From Xanthobacteraceae bacterium (GTDB lineage: Bacteria; Pseudomonadota; Alphaproteobacteria; Rhizobiales; Xanthobacteraceae), in NCBI GenBank assembly GCA_030043285.1, contig JASHXZ010000231.1:1-5090 (forward strand): DNA of 5,090 nt, read 5' to 3'. The notes below the pieces were generated by a model that did not search any database, had not been told where the DNA came from, and was given only the letters and a program-made list of their open reading frames with translations. Position numbers and translations under genes: made by a program. Position 1 is the first letter of the stretch. The number at the start of each line of letters is the position of its first letter. Below, in pieces: positions 1 to 4,720 of the stretch.

Positions 1-596
1 CGGCACGCACGGTTGCCGAGTTGACCGACGAGATCGCCCACGCCGCTGGCACGCTCGCCGACGCCGGCCCCGATCTCATCGTGTTCCACTGCACCCATAC
101 CTCGATGAAGGAAGGCGCCGACGGCGAGCGGCGCATCCTCGACCTCATTCGCAAGACTACCGGCATCGAGGCGCTGTCGACATCGAGCCTGGTCAACGAC
201 GCCCTGCACGCGCTCGGCCTGAAAAATCTCGTGGTGCTCAGCCCCTATATGTCGAATGCGCCGATCATTGCTTATCTGGGCGCCGCGGGTTTCAAGGTCG
301 TGCGGGACGTCGCGCTGCAATGCAAGAGCGCCGCCGATTTCGAGGCGATCACGCCGGCGCGCTGGCTCGAGCTTGCCATGCAGAACGACATGCCCGAGGC
401 CGACGGCATCTTTTTGAGCTGCACCAACACCACACAGATCGAGGCGGTGGCCGCCATCGAGCGCGAACTCGGCAAGCCGGTGGTCAACAGCAATCAGGCG
501 GTGCTGTGGGGCTGCCTCAAACGGCTTAGCGCCAAGCTCGGTGGCACCCCGGACATATCCGATCTCGGCCGGCTGATGCGCCAGCTCGGCGCTTGA
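1..596 (+). CDS. Asp/Glu racemase superfamily protein (maleate isomerase / arylmalonate decarboxylase-like), 5' end outside window
   Basis: The frame is open from base 3 to the TGA at 594-596, about 197 visible residues. Relatives are usually about 240 residues, so roughly 40-50 N-terminal residues lie outside. The in-frame TTG at 21 is therefore most likely an internal Leu codon, not the start. Two superfamily hallmarks are visible: a first cysteine in VFHCTHTSM (codon 90-92) and a second in FLSCTNTTQIEAV (codon 420-422), followed by GKPVVNSNQAVLWGCLKRL, which closely resembles the C-terminal half of maleate isomerases and arylmalonate decarboxylases. In this fold the two half-domains each supply one catalytic residue. 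Cofactor-free arylmalonate decarboxylase has Gly at the first position, whereas racemases and maleate isomerase have Cys at both. The Cys/Cys pair here favours racemase or cis-trans isomerase chemistry. The protein should be cytoplasmic. A Bug receptor gene follows 12 nt downstream, suggesting co-transcription. Family is sure, substrate unknown. Confidence 0.88.
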   Translation, partial: ARTVAELTDEIAHAAGTLADAGPDLIVFHCTHTSMKEGADGERRILDLIRKTTGIEALSTSSLVNDALHALGLKNLVVLSPYMSNAPIIAYLGAAGFKVVRDVALQCKSAADFEAITPARWLELAMQNDMPEADGIFLSCTNTTQIEAVAAIERELGKPVVNSNQAVLWGCLKRLSAKLGGTPDISDLGRLMRQLGA

Positions 597-608
597 GCGG
601 AGCCCAGC

Positions 609-1577
609 ATGCGGACCGCCCTCGCCCGCCTGACCGCCACCCTGCTCGCCTGCCTCGTTCTGGCGCCGGCGGCACTGGCACAAAACTATCCGTCGCGGCA
701 GATCCGGCTCGTCGTGCCGTTCGCCGCCGGCGGACCGGCCGACCTGCTCGCCCGCGTCATCGCCCAGGAGATGAGCAACGATCTCGGCCAGCAAGTGTTC
801 GTCGACAATCGCCCCGGCGCCAACACCATCATCGGCGCCGAACTGGTGGCGAAGGCCGAGCCTGATGGCTACACGCTGTTGATGGCGATCGACGGCACGC
901 TGGTGATGAATCCGTTCCTCTACAGCAAGCTGTCCTACGATCCGTTCAAGGATTTCGCACCGATCACGCTGATCGCCGACGTCCCCTCAGTGATCGAGGC
1001 CAACAACGCGGTGCCCGCGAGCAGCGTCCAACAGCTCATCGACCTGGAAAAGGCTAACCCCGGCAAGCTCAACATCGGCTACAGCACGCCGACCTCGCAG
1101 GTCACCGCCGCGCTTTTCAACATGCGTGCCGGCACTAAGCTGACGCTGGTGCCGTATCGCGGCGGCACCACTCAGGTCACTGGGCTTCTCGGCGGCGAGA
1201 TTCAGCTCGGCCTGGAGAGCGTCAACGTGGCGCTGCCCTTCGCGCGTGCCGGCAAGTTGAAGATCCTCGCGCTGACCGGCGGCAAGCGCATCTCGCTGGC
1301 GCCGGAGATTCCGACCGTGGCCGAGACGCTGCCGGGCTTCGATCTCGGCATCTGGCAGAGCATCGTGGCGCCGGCGAAGACGCCGCCCGCCATCGTCGCC
1401 AAGCTGCACGACGAGATCACTGCCGTGCTAAGCCGCGAGACCGTGCGGCAGCGGCTCATCACCCAGGGCGTCGAGCCCGCGACCAGCAAATCGCCGGACG
1501 ATTTTGCCGCCTTCATCCATGCGCAGGCGGAAGTGCGCCGCAAGGTGATCGAGGCCGTCGGATTGAAACTGGATTGA
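609..1577 (+). CDS. Bug-family (TctC-like) tripartite tricarboxylate transporter substrate-binding protein, copy 1
   Basis: 322 residues, the normal length for Bug periplasmic receptors. The ATG at 609 has CGGAG at 598-602, 6 nt upstream, and opens a clear signal peptide: Arg residues, a Leu/Ala-rich core, and a likely cleavage after APAALA (residue 24) before QNYPSR. The mature protein shows the family hallmarks in order: YPSRQIRLVVPFAAGGPAD (about 27-45; the loop that cradles a ligand carboxylate), VDNRPGANTIIGAELVAKA, PDGYTLLMA, NIGY near 120 residues into the mature chain, and VPYRGGTTQ. Bug proteins bind mono-, di- or tricarboxylates, amides or aromatic acids in the periplasm, and deliver them to TctAB-type membrane subunits or act in sensing. 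No such subunits are encoded in this window. It lies 12 nt after the racemase-like gene and 11 nt before a second Bug gene, so it is probably the middle gene of an operon. A Cys at residue 15 lies in the hydrophobic core and is unlikely to be a lipobox. Ligand not predictable. Confidence 0.95.
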   Translation: MRTALARLTATLLACLVLAPAALAQNYPSRQIRLVVPFAAGGPADLLARVIAQEMSNDLGQQVFVDNRPGANTIIGAELVAKAEPDGYTLLMAIDGTLVMNPFLYSKLSYDPFKDFAPITLIADVPSVIEANNAVPASSVQQLIDLEKANPGKLNIGYSTPTSQVTAALFNMRAGTKLTLVPYRGGTTQVTGLLGGEIQLGLESVNVALPFARAGKLKILALTGGKRISLAPEIPTVAETLPGFDLGIWQSIVAPAKTPPAIVAKLHDEITAVLSRETVRQRLITQGVEPATSKSPDDFAAFIHAQAEVRRKVIEAVGLKLD

Positions 1578-1579
1578 TC

Positions 1580-1583
1580 GAGG
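1580..1583 (+). promoter_or_regulatory. Shine-Dalgarno GAGG that sets the start of the second Bug gene
   Basis: GAGG lies 5 nt upstream of the ATG at 1589. A longer reading from TTG at 1574 would overlap the preceding stop codon (TTGA at 1574-1577) and add LIEAA before the signal peptide. That TTG has no comparable purine-rich site at proper spacing. The ATG at 1589 puts a positively charged residue directly at the head of the signal peptide, as expected. Confidence 0.65.
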
Positions 1584-1588
1584 CAGCT

Positions 1589-2581
1589 ATGCGTTCTGTC
1601 GCGCTGGCGATTCTCTGCGCGCTGGCGCTTGGCGCGACGACCTCGGCCGGCGCAGCACAGGAGAGCGCGGACGCCACGAACTATCCGAGCCGGGCCATCC
1701 GCATGATCGTGCCGTTTCCGCCAGGCGGGCCGACCGATACGGTCGCGCGCATCGTCGGGCAGAAGATGTCGGAACATTGGCACGAGCCGGTCGTGATCGA
1801 GAACCGTGGCGGCGGCAATACCGCGATCGGCGCGGCGCTCGTGGCGAAATCGCCGCCCGACGGCTACACGCTCCTCGTCGCCATGGACGTCACCATGGTG
1901 ATGAACCCACTGGTGATGAAGAACCTGCCCTACGAGCCGCTGCGCGATCTGGCGCCAGTGACGCTGCTCAATAAGAGCATTTCGCTCATCACCACACGGA
2001 TCGATGGGCCAAAGACCATCGCGGACCTGATCGCCATGGCCAAGGCGCATCCGAACACGCTCAATATGGCCGCCGGCACGATCACGTCGCGCCTCGGCGC
2101 ACTGGCGTTCGCCAAGGCGGCGGGTATCGACGTGGCGCTGGTGCCGTTCAAGGGCAGCGCCGAGATCACCCAGGGCCTGCTCACCGGCACGGTCGATTTC
2201 GCCTTCGACGGCATCTCTAACGCTTTACCGCTGATCCGCGCCGGCAAGTTTCGCGCGCTGGCCAAATACAGCGATCGGCCGTTGCCGATCTTGCCGGAGG
2301 TGCCGAGCCTTTCGGTCGCCGCCGACCTGCCCGATCTTGGCGAAAGCTCGACCTGGATCGCGCTCGTCGCTCCTGCCGCAACGCCCAAACCCGCGATCGA
2401 CAAACTGGCGCGCGAGGTCGGTCGAATTTTTGCCGAGCCGGCGCTCGAAGCGCGGCTGCGCGACGCCGGCCTTTTTGCCGTGAGCAGCACGCCCGAGCAG
2501 CTCGAAAGTTTGATCCGCAGCGACAGCGCGCGCTGGAAAACGCTGATCTCGACCGGAATTGCCGACAAGATTTTGAACTAG
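1589..2581 (+). CDS. Bug-family (TctC-like) tripartite tricarboxylate transporter substrate-binding protein, copy 2
   Basis: 330 residues from the ATG at 1589, chosen over an in-frame TTG at 1574 because of the GAGG site and the signal peptide. The leader (MRSVALAILCALALG...) ends at a probable cleavage after SAGAA (about residue 23). The mature chain has the family signature: NYPSRAIRMIVPFPPGGPTD (about 31-50), IENRGGGNTAIGAALVAKS, PDGYTLLVAMD, VPFKGSAE, and a C-terminal domain ending in WKTLI. It is the paralogue of the preceding receptor: aligning the first roughly 105 mature residues by eye gives about half identical, with the two ligand-loop motifs (AAGGPAD versus PPGGPTD) differing. This points to an old tandem duplication with possible divergence in ligand. 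It is the last gene of the + strand run. Its TAG stop is only 4 nt from the stop of the convergent DUF1272 gene, leaving no room for a private terminator between them. Confidence 0.95.
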   Translation: MRSVALAILCALALGATTSAGAAQESADATNYPSRAIRMIVPFPPGGPTDTVARIVGQKMSEHWHEPVVIENRGGGNTAIGAALVAKSPPDGYTLLVAMDVTMVMNPLVMKNLPYEPLRDLAPVTLLNKSISLITTRIDGPKTIADLIAMAKAHPNTLNMAAGTITSRLGALAFAKAAGIDVALVPFKGSAEITQGLLTGTVDFAFDGISNALPLIRAGKFRALAKYSDRPLPILPEVPSLSVAADLPDLGESSTWIALVAPAATPKPAIDKLAREVGRIFAEPALEARLRDAGLFAVSSTPEQLESLIRSDSARWKTLISTGIADKILN

Positions 2582-2585
2582 CGAT

Positions 2586-2831
2586 CTAGCCGCGGCCGCA
2601 GCCTTGTGGATTGTAGACCCGAACCGTCGACGCCGGGTGTCTTAACAGCGCCGACTGCGGCCGTACCGGGCGCGGCGCAAAATTGCCGCCGCAATTGGGG
2701 CAAACGCCGCGTAGTCTGTTCTCCGCACAATCGCGGCAGAATGTGCACTCGAACGTGCATATCATGGCGTCGGCAGCCGCCGGCGGTAAATCCTTATCGC
2801 AGCACTCGCAACTCGGGCGTAGTTCAAGCAT
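2586..2831 (-). CDS. DUF1272 family small Cys-rich (putative zinc-binding) protein
   Basis: 81 residues, starting at ATG (2829-2831) with a GAGAGAGG ribosome site at 2838-2845, about 6 nt upstream, and ending at TAG. The N-terminal half is packed with cysteines at residues 8, 10, 11, 25, 29, 32, 35, 44 and 47, arranged as CxxC-type pairs (CECC, CTFC, CRDC, CPNC). The sequence around them (LELRPSCECCDKDLPP, CTFECTFCRDC, GVCPNCGGN) is what I recognise as DUF1272, a small family of unknown function. The cysteine spacing suggests a zinc ribbon or RING-like zinc fold; metal binding is inferred. After about residue 52 the sequence is basic and Pro-rich without motifs. Its start lies 12 nt after the stop of the DJ-1/PfpI gene, and its ribosome site overlaps that stop codon, so the two are very likely co-transcribed and translationally coupled. 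It converges with the second Bug gene. Confidence 0.88.
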   Translation of the reverse strand: MLELRPSCECCDKDLPPAAADAMICTFECTFCRDCAENRLRGVCPNCGGNFAPRPVRPQSALLRHPASTVRVYNPQGCGRG

Positions 2832-2843
2832 CGGTCGCCTCTC

Positions 2844-3596
2844 TCATCCTGTCGATCGTTGCATTGGCTCGTTCAAACCCGCCGCGGGATGTGATCGTGG
2901 CGATCGTTCGTTCCGCCAACGTGTCGCCGCCTGCCAGCGTTGCTGCTGAAACGATTCGGCGGCGTGCCGCGCGGCTGCGACGATCTCTGCGGGCGCCGTC
3001 GCGGGCGAGCCGCTGGCGAAGGGCGGGGCCGGACAATACTCCAACTGCAGCTGGATCTGCTGGGCGACGGCGTCGCCGGCGAGCATCGCCGCCAGGGTGA
3101 GCGCGAAATCGAGGCCGGCGGTGCAGCCGCTCGCCGTCACTCGGTTGCGATCCACAACGACGCGGCGTTCGATCGGGGTGGCGCCGTAAAGCTGTAACAG
3201 CGGCAGGCTGAGCCAGTGCGTCGTGGCGCGGTAGCCTTCCAGCAAGCCGGCGGCACCGAGCAGCAGCGCCCCGGTGCAGACCGAAGTGACATATTCGGCC
3301 TGCACGGCTTGGCGCCGCAGGAAATCGAGCAAAACCTCGTCGTGCATGGCGTGGTGCTGGCCAGGCCCGCCCGGCACCACCACGACATCGAGCGTCGGAC
3401 ACGCGGCGCAGGTCGCCGTCGGAACGAGCATCAGCCCGCGGTCGCTGCGCACGGGGTCGAGCGTCCCGGCGACGACGTGGACGGTGGTCGCAGGCAGCCT
3501 GGAAAGCACTTCGTAAGGTTCGGTGAAGTCGATCTGCGTCAGGCCGGGGAACAACAGCATCCCGATCTGGCGCGCAGCCGCAGCACTGGCCGTCAT
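2844..3596 (-). CDS. DJ-1/PfpI family protein, isonitrile hydratase-like
   Basis: 250 residues from ATG at 3594-3596, supported by a strong AAGGAG ribosome site (3604-3609, 7 nt away). The DJ-1/PfpI (class I glutamine amidotransferase-like) domain covers about residues 9-210. Visible are an N-terminal strand leading to FPGLTQIDFTEPYEVLSRLP (Asp23), VVVVPGGPG (72-79), the nucleophile elbow VTSVCTGALLLGAAGLL (Cys107-Thr108), RATTHW (123-128), and TASGCTAGLDFALTLA (154-169). The Asp / Cys-Thr arrangement matches isonitrile hydratase (InhA), which hydrates isonitriles to N-substituted formamides, but many homologues have no tested substrate. InhA is about 228 residues; here the family match fades near residue 212 and an Arg/Trp/Gln-rich tail of about 38 residues follows, which may reflect a frame problem (see findings). 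It is divergent from a GlxA-type regulator that carries the same domain, and first in an operon with the DUF1272 gene. Likely cytoplasmic. Family sure; isonitrile hydratase activity only plausible. Confidence 0.9.
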   Translation of the reverse strand: MTASAAAARQIGMLLFPGLTQIDFTEPYEVLSRLPATTVHVVAGTLDPVRSDRGLMLVPTATCAACPTLDVVVVPGGPGQHHAMHDEVLLDFLRRQAVQAEYVTSVCTGALLLGAAGLLEGYRATTHWLSLPLLQLYGATPIERRVVVDRNRVTASGCTAGLDFALTLAAMLAGDAVAQQIQLQLEYCPAPPFASGSPATAPAEIVAAARHAAESFQQQRWQAATRWRNERSPRSHPAAGLNEPMQRSTG

Positions 3597-3603
3597 GAGC
3601 GTG

Positions 3604-3609
3604 CTCCTT
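3604..3609 (-). promoter_or_regulatory. Strong Shine-Dalgarno of the DJ-1/PfpI gene
   Basis: AAGGAG on the - strand, with 7 nt to the ATG at 3596. It fixes the start and argues against a longer reading. It is the best ribosome site in the window, consistent with high translation once the promoter is active. Confidence 0.75.
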
Positions 3610-3648
3610 CTGGATCGTCATTGACGGCGCGGTTTTGCCGTGACAGGG

Positions 3649-3702
3649 CATTGGCAGCAATGTCATTATACCTGTTGTTTTCTGCCAATATTTCTGCCAA
3701 TG
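3649..3702. promoter_or_regulatory. Three-copy operator (TTTCTGCCAATR) in the divergent intergenic region, probable regulator binding sites
   Basis: The 122-bp gap 3597-3718 contains three copies of a 12-bp element. Two are directly adjacent in + orientation: TTTCTGCCAATA at 3679-3690 and TTTCTGCCAATG at 3691-3702. The third, at 3649-3660, is inverted and reads TTGCTGCCAATG on the - strand, an 11/12 match to the second copy. All share the exact octamer CTGCCAAT. The direct copies are offset by 12 bp; the inverted copy is centred 32 bp (about three helical turns) from the nearer direct copy. Repeats like these between a divergent AraC-type regulator and its neighbour are typical binding sites of that regulator. 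The direct pair lies over and just upstream of the -35 position of the - strand promoter; the inverted copy lies at about its start point. Binding by the adjacent GlxA-type protein is inferred. Confidence 0.75.
3665..3670 (-). promoter_or_regulatory. -10 box (TATAAT) of the DJ-1/PfpI-DUF1272 operon promoter
   Basis: ATTATA on the + strand reads as a perfect TATAAT on the - strand, 68 nt upstream of the DJ-1/PfpI start codon. The predicted start of transcription is near 3658, giving a leader of about 62 nt. At 16-18 nt spacing the -35 position (about 3687-3694) has no resemblance to TTGACA and is instead occupied by the direct operator copies. This pattern fits an activator-dependent sigma-70-type promoter. 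No equally convincing + strand promoter for the regulator gene was found in the same gap. Confidence 0.6.
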
Positions 3703-3718
3703 CGCGGGAGCTTAGAAA

Positions 3719-4708
3719 ATGGCGCGAGCCCAAGCGCAGCAGCGGCTGGTGGTGGTGCTGGCCTTCGAGAGTGCGCAGCTCCTTGACATTGCCGGCCCGC
3801 TGCAAACGTTTGCAAGCGCCAACGAGATCGCCAAGGACGGGCGCGACGCGCCATATCGGCTTGTTGTCGCCTCACGCCGCGGCGGCGTGGTGCGCACCTC
3901 ATCCGGGCTGCCGCTCGTTACTGTTTCCATTGCGAGCTTGCGCGGTGCCCCGATCGACACGCTGATCGTCCCGGGCGGACCCGGCGTTCATGAGGCACTG
4001 AAAGATTCGCGCCTCGTCGCCTGGATCCGCGGCCAAGCGAACACCCGCCGCATCGCCTCGGTTTGCACCGGCTCGTTTCTGCTCGCACAAACCGGATTGC
4101 TCGCCGGCCGGCGCGCTACGACGCACTGGAAGTCGTGCGACCGCCTGCAGCAAAACCATCCCGAGATCGAAGTAGACCCCAACCCAATTTTCATTCGCGA
4201 GGGCCGCATCTGGACCTCGGCCGGCGTGACCGCTGGCATCGATCTCAGCCTGGCGCTGATCGACGAGGATCTCGGCCGTACGCTCGCCATGCAGGTGGCG
4301 CGTCATCTCGTGGTTTTTCTCAAACGCCCGGGCGGCCAATCGCAATTCAGCGCGCCACTCGAAGCCCAGGCCGCGGCCGCTGCCGGCAACGCGCCAAACC
4401 GGTTCGCGCCGCTGCACGGCTGGATCGCCGCGCATGTGGACAGCGATTTGCGGGTCGAGCGGCTCGCCGAGCAGGCCGGCATGAGCCCGCGCACCTTCGC
4501 CCGCGTCTATTCGGCCATGATGGGCGTAACGCCGGCCCGCATGGTGGAGAAAATCCGTATCGAAGCGGTGCGCCGCGCCCTTGAAGATACCGACTTGCCG
4601 ATCAAAAAAATCGCGAGCGTGTGCGGGTTTCATCAAGAGGAACGCCTGCGCCGCGCCTTTGCCCGGCAGGTCGGCACGACGCCGGCAGAATATCGCCGCC
4701 GGTTCTGA
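3719..4708 (+). CDS. GlxA-family transcriptional regulator: DJ-1/PfpI-like sensor domain fused to AraC-type HTH
   Basis: 329 residues, typical for the family, starting at ATG 3719 with GGGAG (3706-3710) 8 nt upstream. The N-terminal domain (about 9-200) is class I glutamine amidotransferase/DJ-1-like: LVVVLAFESAQLLDIAGPLQTF, TLIVPGGPGVHEAL (81-94), the elbow RIASVCTGSFLLAQTGLLAG with Cys116, RRATTHW (131-137), and TSAGVTAGIDLSLALID (166-182). A linker of about 25 Ala-rich residues leads to the AraC/XylS DNA-binding domain (about 228-329), with a first helix-turn-helix at LRVERLAEQAGMSPRTFAR (244-262) and a second at LPIKKIASVCGFHQEERLRR (293-312), followed by GTTPAEYRRRF. GlxA relatives usually activate neighbouring catabolic genes, with the N-terminal domain thought to sense a ligand rather than catalyse. 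It is divergent from a DJ-1/PfpI enzyme gene, with a repeated operator between them. It should control that operon and possibly itself. Ligand unknown. Confidence 0.95.
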   Translation: MARAQAQQRLVVVLAFESAQLLDIAGPLQTFASANEIAKDGRDAPYRLVVASRRGGVVRTSSGLPLVTVSIASLRGAPIDTLIVPGGPGVHEALKDSRLVAWIRGQANTRRIASVCTGSFLLAQTGLLAGRRATTHWKSCDRLQQNHPEIEVDPNPIFIREGRIWTSAGVTAGIDLSLALIDEDLGRTLAMQVARHLVVFLKRPGGQSQFSAPLEAQAAAAAGNAPNRFAPLHGWIAAHVDSDLRVERLAEQAGMSPRTFARVYSAMMGVTPARMVEKIRIEAVRRALEDTDLPIKKIASVCGFHQEERLRRAFARQVGTTPAEYRRRF

Positions 4709-4720
4709 CGAGATTTTTAA

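Noticed and set aside
642..653. Possible lipobox (LLAC) in the first Bug receptor leader
   Set aside because: The Cys is in the middle of the hydrophobic core, with an ordinary AxA cleavage site nine residues further on. Bug receptors are normally soluble periplasmic proteins.
1202..2050. 282-residue - strand open frame antisense to both Bug genes
   Set aside because: It is antisense to two well-supported receptors, with His/Arg-rich composition typical of reverse frames in GC-rich DNA.
2578..2589. CTAG-CGAT-CTAG at the convergent stop codons
   Set aside because: It is just two TAG stops facing each other 4 nt apart; the centre is not a perfect palindrome and no function is suggested.
2681..2696. 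Perfect inverted repeat AATTGC-CGCC-GCAATT
   Set aside because: It lies inside the Cys-rich DUF1272 coding region, where it encodes CPNCGGN. A 6-bp stem there is best explained by the codons, and it has no T-tract to act as a terminator.
2606..3100. 164-residue + strand open reading frame across the DUF1272/DJ-1 region
   Set aside because: Its translation is Arg/Ser/Pro-rich without family motifs, and it is antisense to two genes with clear family signatures and good ribosome sites.
2824..3666. 280-residue - strand open frame overlapping the DJ-1/PfpI gene
   Set aside because: Over most of its length it is a low-complexity, Arg/Ala-rich shadow of the conserved DJ-1 frame. Only its last 40 or so codons are considered, as a possible frameshifted tail.
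3216..3965. 249-residue + strand open frame crossing the divergent promoter region
   Set aside because: It overlaps the operator, the regulator start and the antisense DJ-1 gene. Composition is Arg-rich and there are no motifs; it is a GC-rich shadow frame.
4709..4720. T-rich stretch (ATTTTT) between the convergent regulator and maleylacetate reductase genes
   Set aside because: No stable GC-rich stem precedes it in the 12-nt gap, so a rho-independent terminator cannot be supported.
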